Shown here piece after piece: positions 28,701 through 37,126 of a stretch of DNA of 64,000 bases. The stretch lies in NCBI GenBank assembly GCA_965276675.1, contig OZ255624.1:3658001-3722000 (forward strand), read 5' to 3'. Every line of letters begins with the position of its first letter. The first letter of the stretch is position 1. This DNA is from G965276675 sp965276675 (lineage in GTDB: Bacteria; Acidobacteriota; Terriglobia; Terriglobales; Acidobacteriaceae). The translations under genes were made by a program, and so were the position numbers. Below the pieces are notes generated by a model. That model saw only the letters and a program-made list of their open reading frames with translations. It did no database searches and had not been told where the DNA came from.

Positions 28701-29210
28701 GTTGCGGCCGTTCAGTGGCAGATCTTGCACTGCCTGCTCGGTCACAGTCGACGACAGTGCTGAGGTGTCCGTCTGCAACGCGGCCGTCTGTGCGGTTACC
28801 TGCACGGTCTGCGCTGCAGAGCCGATCTGGAGCTTTGCGTCTTCGCGGGCACGGTCACCGGCCGCGAGAGCGACCGACGGGATGGAGAAGCTCTTGAAGC
28901 CGGACTCGGCTACCTGAACCGAGTAGGTGCCTGGCCCAAGCTGCGTAAATGTGTAGTCACCGGAACCGGTGGTCTGCGCGGTCTTCGTTTCGTTTGTAGC
29001 CAAGTTGGTGAGCGTCACAGTGGCGTTCGGTATGGACGCCCCTGAACTGTCCGTAACCGTGCCCGTTATGTCTGCCGTGGTGCTCTGTGCCCTTGCGTAC
29101 GGAGCCGCGGGGAGCAGCAAGCACCCGGTCACCATCGCTACTCCCGCTGCCCAGCGAATGCGTCGCTCTGCTGCCTCTGAAAAAAATCCAATCCTGCCTG
29201 TAAATGCCAT
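25782..29210 (-). CDS. Oar-like TonB-dependent receptor with carboxypeptidase-regulatory-like domain
   Basis: About 1142 aa. From the ATG at 29210 a signal peptide leads to ARAQ; a TTG at 29249 would add 13 residues. Order: N-terminal carboxypeptidase-regulatory-like beta-sandwich (ADITGTVTDSSGASIPNATVTLTN), plug domain (DLPLNGRNYINLAQITPG; IINIITKSGSNAFHGSAYEFFRND), then a long outer-membrane barrel ending in ALKYQF with terminal Phe. Large Oar-like receptors of this kind are a hallmark of Acidobacteria and import oligosaccharides or other nutrients with TonB energy. A strong LacI-type palindrome sits 46 bp upstream, placing it in the local sugar regulon. Confidence 0.93.
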   Translation of the reverse strand: MAFTGRIGFFSEAAERRIRWAAGVAMVTGCLLLPAAPYARAQSTTADITGTVTDSSGASIPNATVTLTNLATNETKTAQTTGSGDYTFTQLGPGTYSVQVAESGFKSFSIPSVALAAGDRAREDAKLQIGSAAQTVQVTAQTAALQTDTSALSSTVTEQAVQDLPLNGRNYINLAQITPGANEGPGNGLTSGARPDDRRQTSQVSVNGQSEIINDEMIDGLDNNERIIGTIGVRPSIEAIREINVQSNSYTAEVGRTAGGIINIITKSGSNAFHGSAYEFFRNDILDANPYQFGAHNPKPKLRQNQFGGSIGGPILKDRLFFFGDYEGLRQVIGGNPGVSQVPTLSQYQTLHSGNTAAITALADGGPIDPVGLNYALLYPAPNAPATAGAVTGAFVASPVQTRNSDTADGRVDYQLTQKDLIFGRYTYNRVPSNFPGPLPTTNVAGVNVAPGGAIFNFYGAAKDDAQNAQINYVRTFNSNLLLQLGFGYTRINNQSFPLNYGTAVNTAFGQPGINLDTTTSGLSPTTIAGLADLGDGAFIPILDIDNTFQEQGALTINRGAHSIKVGAALIRRQATNLQNNYGNGNYGFNAINKDATGLASLLQGTFNNVQRSTSLVPPHYRVWEPSVYVQDDWRAAPNLTLNLGLRYDVFTPFSEVKNALATFDPATASILVAGQNGVNSHAGLQTTYTNIAPRIGFAFTAGPGLVLRGGYGLSYFPTNYTSNSSLKAQPFVSDYSCNNGACQVNPATGVAPTRFAQGLPVPTPQSATNPSGSISDVVDPAYRTAYIEQFNLTLEKAFSSNVVQVTYVGALGRHLAQITNDLNAPALISNEALNQIAIQNRETPSAAYNTLRPFHSALPNVTSIGQFNSRGASSYNALQVSLTRRTSAGLTVGANYTLAHNLDNILGFSNEVNDGYGAIPSQLSTVEYGNSDLDLRQRGVVTANYALPFGNNLTGIRAALGKGWQANTLLIWQTGLPFTVRQSQGVSGTNNASTTGRPNQLRKGTVSNPNVTRFFDTTAFAPQVAGTLGNEARNPLYGPHFRHVDFSVFKSFPVYRESTLEFRVEAFNIINQTNFANPNDTLQISPNNITASYPGDGAAPGQNVTLSGNTYTVNPSNAGTITGTSANYAPRQIQFALKYQF

Positions 29211-29617
29211 ATAGTCGTTATGCCCTTCATTGCGGACTCGGGTCGCCAATTATTTAAGACAAACGTTTGCCTTAACTATATTTCAGGCGCGCTTGCCATT
29301 AAGCAGGAACAGCTACTCGCTTGTCAAGTATGTCGTCCAGAGCGGGTAGCCGCGGCATCTCGAAGGTAAGGTGCGCTCTTCCGCACCATCAATCGAGTGC
29401 CGTCGGCCGGCACGATAACTTCGAATTGCGAGTGGGCCCGATAGCTCGCAGGGACGGTTACACTTCGCGAAATCGCGGCTTATCAGCAGCAGGCATAGAT
29501 CGTGTGTTCGGAGACGCCGCACTCACACGCCGAGTCTTCGGCCCTACGCTGGCTTCTACTTGCTTTACCGCAGCGATGATTTGCAATGGTCTATCGGCAG
29601 AAGGCAGCTAGTCTCTT
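29211..29617. other. Intergenic region carrying the receptor operator
   Basis: About 400 bp between two minus-strand genes. It contains the palindrome at 29256-29273 and the receptor promoter. I see no coding ORF or RNA in the remainder. Confidence 0.5.
29256..29273. promoter_or_regulatory. Predicted LacI-family operator (TonB receptor)
   Basis: AAGACAAACGTTTGCCTT is an 18-bp palindrome with one mismatch, centred on CG, the classic LacI-family geometry. It is the best-formed of four related sites in the locus. Confidence 0.72.
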
Positions 29618-31168
29618 CTACTTTGTAATGGATTCCGCTAAATTTAGGTTGGCTGCGCCAATCTTCCCCGAATTCAATGCTTGCACTACCACGCGCAGTC
29701 GTACCGCGCGGGGATCGGGATTGCACTGATTAAGCGGGATACCTACCCTTGTGGCATGAGCAGATCCAAGCGCGGTGCCAGGAACCTCTATGTTCCGTCC
29801 GTTATGGATGAGCACCTTTCCCTTCTTGTCGAAGGAGACGCAGGATACCTGCACCTTCGTTGCGCGCGGCTGGTCCGGGCCGTTGTCTGCACCACGCAGC
29901 GCCTCCGCATCCATCCACACCATCACCTGGTCCGGCGTATTGGTACGCGTCAACGACAACGGGATGCCATCATAAACCAGGGTCGTATCGGCCACCGTCT
30001 TATCGATCGCGTTCTGAGGATCATGACGCATCGGTTTGTCGGCCTTGCTCTCCGCAACCTGCTGCGGAGGCGCGGTGCTCGGATTCGGGTAGTAGCCGGT
30101 GCGCGTTATAGCGAGCAGCTTGGAATCCTTCATCACAATGCGAATCTTGCGAAATGCTCCCTTCGCATCGCTGGATGTGGTAGGGATATAAGAGAGGGTA
30201 TAGAACTCGTTTCCGTACTGCACACTGTTGTCGATCTGCGTATCAACGTCATTGCGATTGAAGATTGGCTTTCCGCCCGTGGAGACTGCTACCTCGGAGA
30301 AGCTCGCAATCCCGTTGGAGGAATCATGATGCAACCCGACCCCATTCGGATCGATCGTGTACAGCGTGACGCGCGATGCGATCAGCTGATTGATGATCTG
30401 CTCAAGATCGACATGTAATTCCCGGGCTTGATCAGCAGAAACGCCAACCTCCTCTGGGTTCAATCGTTCTCTACTCCTTGCAATCCTGAACACAGGCAGG
30501 CCACGTCCGACCCAGATCATGTTTTTATGCCCAGGATGGCCCGCCGTTGCCTGCGCCACCTGCCTCAGTGAGCGGTAGGCTGCAGTTGCCTCTTCCCCAA
30601 ACCAATCTGAAGTGTTGCTACCATTGGTCGTCAGAATATCCGGTTTGTGGTGATCCAGAGTGGCAAGAATGGCATCTTTGTCCTGCGTATAGTCGTGCAG
30701 CACAACCATGCGGTTGACGTTGACCGCCACCAGCATGGTGGGCTGGAGCAGCAGCTTTGGCTGATGCTTCAGGTACTGCTGGATCGAGAAGCGCGCATAG
30801 GTCATGTCATGCCATTGCACAGAAAACTCGTCCAGCACGATGATGGTGGCCGGAACCTTGGGCGCGAGGCGGTCGAGCTCCTCGGTGGAATGGATGACCA
30901 CATCAGGGGGCAAGGCATGAACAGCGGGCGCTTCAAAACCCGTAATTCGCTGCGGCTGTTTGTCTTCCAGAACCTCGAAGTCATCTTTCTTGAGGTCCGT
31001 GATCAGCTTGCCCTGTTTATCAGTGACGACTACGTCCAGCACAACGAGCCTCGAGGTCGCAGAGAGCGTGTAGCTGCCATTCTGGTCGGCCTCCTGCAGC
31101 TGCTGAGGGGCAGACATCTGCAGAAGTGGGAAGATTATGGCTGCGAAGGTATAGTGAAAAACTCGCAT
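29618..31168 (-). CDS. VWFA-related domain protein (Acidobacteria type), secreted
   Basis: 516 aa with a signal peptide (RVFHYTFAAIIFPLLQMSAPQ). The segment VVLDVVVTDKQGKLITDLKKDDFEVLEDKQPQRI is cut here to its key part DVVVTDKQGKL..DFEV.EDK, typical of the VWFA-related Acidobacterial domain. A degenerate von Willebrand A fold follows (IIVLDEFSVQW; LYTIDPNGVG). Function unknown; such proteins occur in many copies in Acidobacteria and are thought to mediate protein-protein contacts outside the cytoplasm. Monocistronic as seen. Confidence 0.88.
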   Translation of the reverse strand: MRVFHYTFAAIIFPLLQMSAPQQLQEADQNGSYTLSATSRLVVLDVVVTDKQGKLITDLKKDDFEVLEDKQPQRITGFEAPAVHALPPDVVIHSTEELDRLAPKVPATIIVLDEFSVQWHDMTYARFSIQQYLKHQPKLLLQPTMLVAVNVNRMVVLHDYTQDKDAILATLDHHKPDILTTNGSNTSDWFGEEATAAYRSLRQVAQATAGHPGHKNMIWVGRGLPVFRIARSRERLNPEEVGVSADQARELHVDLEQIINQLIASRVTLYTIDPNGVGLHHDSSNGIASFSEVAVSTGGKPIFNRNDVDTQIDNSVQYGNEFYTLSYIPTTSSDAKGAFRKIRIVMKDSKLLAITRTGYYPNPSTAPPQQVAESKADKPMRHDPQNAIDKTVADTTLVYDGIPLSLTRTNTPDQVMVWMDAEALRGADNGPDQPRATKVQVSCVSFDKKGKVLIHNGRNIEVPGTALGSAHATRVGIPLNQCNPDPRAVRLRVVVQALNSGKIGAANLNLAESITK

Positions 31169-31257
31169 GAAATTACCCCGCCCCGGGAAACGCTACTATC
31201 ATATCCGGAATCGTAAAGAGCCTTCTATGCAAGGAGAGAAAGTCTCCGCCGAATGAT

Positions 31258-31401
31258 TGTTCCTGATTCCCCGACAGGACGTTCCCGTTCCCCGAATACT
31301 TGTTCCTGGTTACCCGATAGCGATGTCTAAGGAACAAAATTATCCACTGATTTGAAGTGTTCTAAGCTTGGTTCGCTATTCCTGTTCCTGATAACCCGAC
31401 G
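31258..31401. repeat. Four degenerate copies of a TGTTCCTGATNNCCCGAC repeat
   Basis: Copies at 31258-31275 (TGTTCCTGATTCCCCGAC), 31280-31297 (CGTTCCCGTTCCCCGAAT), 31301-31319 (TGTTCCTGGTTACCCGATA) and 31383-31401 (TGTTCCTGATAACCCGACG). All are in the same orientation, between the VWFA gene and the att-like site. Confidence 0.6.
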
Positions 31402-31621
31402 AATTCTTATTAAGTATCCGTAACTCCACGATAATGCTAATAGCCGGACGACGCTCGATATTACACGCGCGCCGTATCCCAGCAGAAGCGGGATGCGAAT
31501 TCCAAACTCGTGGAAATGCTCTTGCCTACGGGGATGAAAAGCTTCAGCACCTTTCGGCACCCTCGGAACGTCTGGAGGTTGCTGGGTGATGGACGCTTAA
31601 CTTGTTCAATTCTTAAGGATT

Positions 31622-31665
31622 TGGTGGACCTGATCGGGATCGAACCGATGACCTCTTCCATGCCA
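31622..31665 (-). other. tRNA-Ala (GGC) 3' half, probable attachment site
   Basis: On the minus strand this reads from the anticodon loop (TGGCAT) through anticodon-stem 3' strand GGAAG, T-arm ATCGG-TTCGATC-CCGAT and acceptor strand AGGTCC, ending ACCA. The 5' half of a tRNA is absent, so it is not a functional tRNA. An orphan tRNA 3' half with its CCA pointing left is what remains at the distal end of an element inserted into a tRNA gene; the intact tRNA-Ala would lie at the far right end outside the window. Confidence 0.7.
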
Positions 31666-32003
31666 TTTCGGCAACGTAACGCAACTCATTGAAACTGAAT
31701 GCCACAGACCGCACTGTGCGCTACTGATTACACCGAAAACCCCTGTTGTTGGACCCTTATTGGACCCTCAGATCAAGATTCACAATCGAGCGCCCTGTCG
31801 CGAGTCTTATCATCCGCGCGATCCGTTTGTTGGGAGTGGTCACAGTGAACCCATGATGTGCTACCTCATCCGGTGCTCAGACTTGCCTGACAGTAATGTC
31901 CCGATATTGACGTATGCGCTAACTGTGACGGCACAGACGATGTTCGCTCGATCCTTGCTAAAGTGCGGCCGGAATGGTCCACTAAATGTGAAGTTTCAAC
32001 AGG

Positions 32004-32381
32004 TTGTCCATCCTGCTGCTGGCGATCTTCTGCTTGCCTCTCCTCACTCCACTCCTTGCGTTTGGAGCGGATGGGGATGCGAGTCTGCCAGCCTGCTGCC
32101 GCAGGAACGGAAAGCATCACTGCATGATGAGTATGGCGGAACGTAGCCAACTCACGCAGCACGGCGGTCCTGCTTTTAGCCCACTCCCTGAGAAGTGCCC
32201 TTACTGTCCAGCAACCGTCGGGGCAACACACCCCAATGTGTTAACCGCTCCTACCGTTCAAGCCATCTTCGCTTCCTCGGTAAGCCATCCCGCCGGTGTT
32301 GCACAAACGGAATCGAAGCGGCGTACCTCGCGAGTCCGTTCCCGCCAGAAGCGCGGGCCTCCTGCATTGTCCCTCCTCTAG
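32004..32381 (+). CDS. Small secreted Cys/His-rich protein, function unknown
   Basis: 125 aa with a hydrophobic N-terminus (SILLLAIFCLPLLTPLLAFG) acting as signal peptide, then PACCRRNGKHHCMMSM and a KCPYCP motif, and a basic C-terminus (RSRQKRGPP). The Cys/His clusters could bind metal (copper or zinc), but no family is certain. The only plausible start in frame is TTG at 32004, right after a stop at 31989-31991, with a poor ribosome binding site; an upstream start may have been lost. Confidence 0.55.
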   Translation: MSILLLAIFCLPLLTPLLAFGADGDASLPACCRRNGKHHCMMSMAERSQLTQHGGPAFSPLPEKCPYCPATVGATHPNVLTAPTVQAIFASSVSHPAGVAQTESKRRTSRVRSRQKRGPPALSLL

Positions 32382-32885
32382 CTTTCGTCCATAAGCCAGA
32401 CCACCGGCGTCCGCAGAATCGGCGCACTACATGCCGTTCGCTTGCTCGTCATACGACCGGCGAGGAGCTTCTGCCTTGATGTATCCCGAGAGGACATATG
32501 CTCGATTTTCCAAGAACTTTCCTTGGCCTTTGCGCCTTTGCCCCTGTCTATCTTTCCGCAGTCGCTAAATGTGCCCGGGCTGTCATGCAAAGATCCATCG
32601 CACACGAGCTGTTCTCTTGGCGATGCCGCCTCTGCTTTGGAGTCATGGCGAGAGCAGCACCCGAAGGGTCACGAACAAGTTCAACTCGACTTCACCTCGA
32701 AGAAACTAGCGGCCAAGCTAGTACCTTGTTTGGAGATGAAAGAGATACCAGCCGATAGTTTCCTCAGCAACTGACCTACGTTGTCAGTTAAGCTTCTCTC
32801 CTTGAAACCGAGCCTGTTTACGCACACAGCTCTGTGTACAACGAGAGTGAATACAAGACAGGTAAAGCTCCTACAGGCCGCAGGG
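32382..32885. other. Gene-free stretch before the mannosidase 3' end
   Basis: About 500 bp. Short ORFs at 32442-32774 and 32498-32758 have no recognisable domain or good ribosome binding site. A 7-bp inverted repeat AACTGAC / GTCAGTT (32769-32789) is the only structure seen. Confidence 0.4.
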
Positions 32886-35800
32886 TTATGGTTCGTACTT
32901 CACTTTCACCGTCTGGATTTGAAAGGGTTTTACGGGTACGGTTATGTGACTTACGGAAACGGAAAGCGAAGCACCTTCTGGCGCCTCCATCAGGTTGGTG
33001 AGGATAGCGCCGGTAGCCCCGGGATGCAAGGTGAGAGTGACCTCTCCGCCTTTGCCGGCCCACTCGAAGAACCGGATGATGAGCGCGTTGCTGTCCTCAG
33101 CCTTCTTCACCGCGGTGACGACGATGTGGTCCGAGTCGGTGGAGAGGAAGGAGTTCTCGGCAGGCATGCTGCCTTCGTGCGCTTCTACCTGCGTCGCTTT
33201 CAGGATGTAATTGTCGTTGTAGCCATGCTGCATGGTGGCGGCCTGCTGCCAGGTGCCGGCGTGCGGATAGAGCTCGTAGGTGACGCGCTGCTCGCCACGG
33301 TCGGCGTCGGGATCAGGCGAAGTCGGGGAGCGCAGCAACGTGAGGCGAAGCAGGTTGCCAACGCCGTCGTATCCATACTTTGAGTTATTGATCAACGAGA
33401 AGCCATGTTGCGGATTGCCAAGATCGGCCCAACGTATGGCAGGCACTTCAAAGCGGGCTTTTTCCCAGAAGTTCTTGCGCGTAGTGGGACGCTCGATGGT
33501 GCCGTAGGGGATCTCATAGGTCGCGTTGGGTGAGGTGGCGGAGAGCGGGAAGGCAGCCTTGAGCAGGACGTGGGTCTCGTGCCAGTCGATGTCGTTGGCG
33601 ACAGAAACGTGGTCGGAACCAGAGTAAAGAGTGATGTCTTGGGTGAACTTGGAGTCTTGCCAGTGACGGGTGATGCGAATGGTGGAGCGCAGGGGCACGG
33701 TTTCGGTCATCTGGACGGAGTCCACCTCATGGATGAGAGCGGGGGGCACGTCAAAGGTGCCGGGATCCACGTTCCAGGCGTCGTACGTCTTCGGCGTGTC
33801 CTTGAAGGCCTGCAGCTCGTTGCCGCAGGAGTTGGGCGCGAGGGTCTCGAAATTCGATCTCTTGTCGAAGAGCGAAGTCATGCAGCCGGTCAGCGGATCG
33901 ATGACGACTTTTAGGTTGGCGTTCTCGAGCGTGTTGCCAGCACTCTTCAGATCCGACGGGAAGTTGCGCTTGCCCTCGACGACGTGAAAGACCTTATAGC
34001 CCATGGATGGTATGGACTCCGGATGCATAAGGATTTGCGCGCTGTGTGTGAAGGCATCATGCGACAGAAGCTCTGAGGGCACAACGTGGTTCTTGCTGTC
34101 GAGCACGGTGACCTCAGACGCGGAGCCGGAGGGGAGCTGCACCGTGACTTGCACCGGACCGCCGCGCCGCCAGGCGAGGGGGTTGAAGACGAGGACCGGA
34201 ACGCCTCGGTCCACTCGGGTATCAATGCGGGAGGACAGGGTCGCGATAGAAGTACTGCTGATTTCGTCTGCCGTGGCGTAGACCTGATCGTAGTCCTTCT
34301 GGGCGTCTGCGTAGACGTCGCTGATGCCGGTACCTGCGGCCAGATCATGGAATTGGTTGAAGAGAACCAGCTTCCACGCATCGGTCAGCTTGGAGGCGGG
34401 GTATTGCTGCCCCTCTAGCCAAGCGAATGAGGCGTACTTCTCTGCGTTCAGTACCCACTCTTCGCTGTCGCGCATGTTGCGTTTGTGGTTTGCCTGGGTG
34501 GTGAAGACGCCGCGATGAAATTCGAGATAGAGCTCGTCCTTCCAGGTGGGGACGGAGATCTGACCCGGGTTGGGAGCGGGCAGCGCAACATCTCCTTTGG
34601 CGAGCGATGCATAGTTCCAGGTGGGCGAGGTGAGATTGAGCTTGGACTCAACTTTGGAGAAGTAGGGCTGCGCGGTGCGAAACTCGGACTTGGGAACAGT
34701 CTTACCGGGTTCCATCCACTTCAAGCTTTCGTCGAGGATGTCCCGGGTCGGCCCACCGCCGTGATCCCCGACGCCGTAGAGATCAAGCATGTCCGTGAGG
34801 CCGGGCGCGCGGTTGCGGGCGACCCGCATGTCTTTGCTGAGCCGGTCGGGGTTGAGACTCCCATTGTCATACCGATGCGGGAAATATGTGAGGATTTTGG
34901 AACCATCAGGTGACTCCCACCAAAACAGTTTCAGGGGGAGTTGATTCGTGTCATTCCAGCTCATCTTCTGTGTGACGAAGTAGTCGATGCCTGAGCGCTT
35001 GTAGATCTGCGGCAGCTGCCAGTTGTAGCCAAAGGAGTCTGGGTTCCAGCCAACGCGAGTGGTAACGCCGTAAAGCTTCTTGAACGTCGCCTGACCGACA
35101 AGGATCTGCCTCACCAAAGATTCTCCGTCGGGCATGTTCAGATCTGGCTCAAGCCACATGCCGCCGACCAGCTCCCAGCGGCCCTCTTTAACACGCTGCG
35201 CAACTTCGGCGTTGAGAAAGGGGTACTTGTCAGCCATCCACTGGCTGTAGACTGCTGCGGATTGTGAGTAGGTGTAGGTGGGATACTCCTGCATGAGTTG
35301 TACCGCGGTGCCAAAGGTGCGCTTGACGGTGTCCACGGTCTCCGTCCAGGGCCATAGCCATGCGGCATCGATGTGGGAGTTGCCAGTGAGGCTGTAGTTC
35401 ACCTGCTGCTCCAGCGGACGGAGTGCGGCGAGGAGTTGCACCGACTTGCGCAATGAATCATCGAAGCTGCGCTGATCGCCTCGGTCCAGGGCGCTCGCGT
35501 CGACTGCATCAATGGACTGCAGGAGGGTTTTCCTATCCGAGGTGGAATCGGGCGCAAGCGACGGCACGAGATTGGCGGCGCTGACCAGCTGATCTCGCGT
35601 GTCCGCCGGGTTGGGTCGGTTGGGAGCGAAGGAGATCCTCATGAGCGCGTCATAGAACTTCTTCGGGGCGGGCGTTGGTAGAAGCTTGACGGCAATCAGG
35701 ATTTTATCGCCTGGCTTGGCGTCGGAGAAGAGGTTGATCGCATCGAGATCTTCCCCGAGCGCGACGCGGCGGCCGTTGTAGTAGACGATTTCAGGCATTG

Positions 35801-36194
35801 GGCCGTCCGTGAACGCGAAGAACTGGAAGGAGATACTGACGCCAGTCAGGTCATACCCATGAAGCGTCTTGGGGACCTCGACGACGCGGCGATACCACAC
35901 CGCCTCCTTGGGCGCAGTGGAGTGAGGGTTGGCCTCGGGCCAGGAGCTGTCGTCGAGAGCGGGGGATTCGCCATGGGGAAGGTCACCAGCGTGGACACGC
36001 CACGGTCCGCCAGGGAGCGTTTGCAACTGCTCGATGCGATCGAGGGTGGCCTGCTGCGATGGCGAGAGTTGCACGGAGGCGGCACCGGCAAGATGTGCCT
36101 TGGAAGTTTGTGCAATGCCTGATTCGCTAAGGCACAGAGAGCTGGTTGCTAACGCACAAAGAGCAACGAGGAATTTCAGCAAGAGCGTTCTCAC
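32886..36194 (-). CDS. Glycoside hydrolase family 38 alpha-mannosidase, secreted
   Basis: 1102 aa with signal peptide RTLLLKFLVALCALATSSLC. After an N-terminal beta-sandwich comes the GH38 barrel: zinc-ligand motif GNSHIDAAWLWPW, GGMWLEPDLNMPDGESLVRQ, and nucleophile Asp in GWNPDSFGY. Mid-domain and C-terminal beta domains follow (WNVDPGTFDVP). It should remove alpha-mannosyl residues from extracellular glycans, with retention. It is alone on its transcript; the next gene upstream (MOSC) is 196 bp away on the same strand. Confidence 0.94.
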   Translation of the reverse strand: MRTLLLKFLVALCALATSSLCLSESGIAQTSKAHLAGAASVQLSPSQQATLDRIEQLQTLPGGPWRVHAGDLPHGESPALDDSSWPEANPHSTAPKEAVWYRRVVEVPKTLHGYDLTGVSISFQFFAFTDGPMPEIVYYNGRRVALGEDLDAINLFSDAKPGDKILIAVKLLPTPAPKKFYDALMRISFAPNRPNPADTRDQLVSAANLVPSLAPDSTSDRKTLLQSIDAVDASALDRGDQRSFDDSLRKSVQLLAALRPLEQQVNYSLTGNSHIDAAWLWPWTETVDTVKRTFGTAVQLMQEYPTYTYSQSAAVYSQWMADKYPFLNAEVAQRVKEGRWELVGGMWLEPDLNMPDGESLVRQILVGQATFKKLYGVTTRVGWNPDSFGYNWQLPQIYKRSGIDYFVTQKMSWNDTNQLPLKLFWWESPDGSKILTYFPHRYDNGSLNPDRLSKDMRVARNRAPGLTDMLDLYGVGDHGGGPTRDILDESLKWMEPGKTVPKSEFRTAQPYFSKVESKLNLTSPTWNYASLAKGDVALPAPNPGQISVPTWKDELYLEFHRGVFTTQANHKRNMRDSEEWVLNAEKYASFAWLEGQQYPASKLTDAWKLVLFNQFHDLAAGTGISDVYADAQKDYDQVYATADEISSTSIATLSSRIDTRVDRGVPVLVFNPLAWRRGGPVQVTVQLPSGSASEVTVLDSKNHVVPSELLSHDAFTHSAQILMHPESIPSMGYKVFHVVEGKRNFPSDLKSAGNTLENANLKVVIDPLTGCMTSLFDKRSNFETLAPNSCGNELQAFKDTPKTYDAWNVDPGTFDVPPALIHEVDSVQMTETVPLRSTIRITRHWQDSKFTQDITLYSGSDHVSVANDIDWHETHVLLKAAFPLSATSPNATYEIPYGTIERPTTRKNFWEKARFEVPAIRWADLGNPQHGFSLINNSKYGYDGVGNLLRLTLLRSPTSPDPDADRGEQRVTYELYPHAGTWQQAATMQHGYNDNYILKATQVEAHEGSMPAENSFLSTDSDHIVVTAVKKAEDSNALIIRFFEWAGKGGEVTLTLHPGATGAILTNLMEAPEGASLSVSVSHITVPVKPFQIQTVKVKYEP

Positions 36195-36390
36195 TATCTA
36201 ATGTTGTCTCCCGGCGCGCTGACGCCGTTCAGTCTTCGCCGTAGATCAAGAACCAACGCTCTCGTGGACGAGTGCGAATCAAACTTATGGAACCACATCA
36301 GGGTCTCGCTCCCAGACTTCGGATTGTGAGTTTTCTTGCATCGAGGGTGAAATCGAAATCAAGCAGAAGGTGTGAATCACAGCAGGCCAG

Positions 36391-37065
36391 TCAAGATTCC
36401 TTAGCCAGAAAAGCGTGACGGCCGATTCTATCTTTCCAGAAATCTGGGAGAAGTTCGAGGCCTGTTATGCGTTTTGCGGTGGTGCTGTCGGCTTTCAGCT
36501 GCGCGCTGTAGCGCCAAACGTCGGCTACGGTAACGCTTTCTGGGGCGCGGTAGCGCAGGAGAATTTCGTCCGCTGCTGCGAAGGTACCCTCCTGGATCAC
36601 CGAAGCGTACCAGCCTGGCTTAGCCTGCTGGAAGAACAGAGCGGTCATGTCAGGCCGACCAAAGCGAATCTGAAGCTTGTAGCACGGGCTGCGAGGCTGT
36701 CGAACTTGCAGTGTAGCTGCGCCAATCTGGAGGATGTCGCCGATATAAAGTTCTCCTTCCAGCAAGCCCTGCGAGGTAATGTTCTCGCCGAAAGCACCGG
36801 GCGGCAGCGGTCCCGTGTTGAGCAGCCTTTCCCATACGGCGTAGTGCTCGTGCGGGTAGAAGTAAACTGCCTTCTCCGGCCCTCCGTGCACGCTCAAGTC
36901 AGCCTGAAGGTCGCCTTTCAGGCCGAGCTTTTGCGCGCACGCCTCCTCATGTAGCGCAGTTTTGAAAAAGCCTGTAGTGACCCATCGGCCGGCATAGAAG
37001 ACGCTCCGCAATGGCCCGCTGACATTGACGGAGTGAACTTTAGGCGTTGCTGGCTTACTGCTCAT
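36391..37065 (-). CDS. MOSC domain protein (YiiM-like)
   Basis: The ATG at 37065 has AGGAGA 5 nt upstream and gives SSKPATPKVHSVNVSGP; a longer frame (37203) has no such support. 224 aa. MOSC features: GLKGDLQADLSVHGGPEKAVYFYPHEHY is represented by VHGGPEKAVY, then FGENITSQGL and RSPCYKL with the conserved sulfur-carrying Cys. MOSC proteins move sulfur or molybdenum cofactor and YiiM reduces N-hydroxylated compounds. Last gene of a six-gene minus-strand operon; a molybdo-enzyme is encoded nearby (44012). Confidence 0.9.
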   Translation of the reverse strand: MSSKPATPKVHSVNVSGPLRSVFYAGRWVTTGFFKTALHEEACAQKLGLKGDLQADLSVHGGPEKAVYFYPHEHYAVWERLLNTGPLPPGAFGENITSQGLLEGELYIGDILQIGAATLQVRQPRSPCYKLQIRFGRPDMTALFFQQAKPGWYASVIQEGTFAAADEILLRYRAPESVTVADVWRYSAQLKADSTTAKRITGLELLPDFWKDRIGRHAFLAKES

Positions 37066-37126
37066 GCACTCTCCTGCTCCGACGTTTTTTACCGAGATGA
37101 GGTTTTTGGAGGCCGGCCAGCGGGTG

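Larger units (their letters stand above)
31169..32003. other. Gene-free stretch with short repeats and an att-like tRNA fragment
   Basis: No convincing protein gene. It holds four short repeats related to TGTTCCTGATNNCCCGAC (31258-31401) and an orphan tRNA-Ala 3' half (31622-31665), then A/T-richer sequence with no recognised content. Apparent ORFs crossing 31622-31692 are translations of the tRNA fragment. Confidence 0.6.

Noticed and set aside
25725..29214. Plus-strand ORFs across the TonB receptor gene
   Set aside because: Antisense shadows of a long, clearly coding gene.
31461..31692. ORFs on both strands over the tRNA fragment (e.g. containing IGIEPMTSSMP or EEVIGSIPIRST)
   Set aside because: These peptides are translations of the tRNA 3' half and are not proteins.
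31666..31740. A possible second tRNA-like structure next to the tRNA fragment
   Set aside because: Some stem-like matches exist on the minus strand, but no consistent cloverleaf with acceptor and T-arm could be drawn.
32442..32774. Two overlapping ORFs (110 and 86 aa)
   Set aside because: No domain, no good ribosome binding site, and low-complexity composition.
32769..32789. Short inverted repeat AACTGAC / GTCAGTT
   Set aside because: Too short and without T-tract or adjacent gene end to call a terminator.
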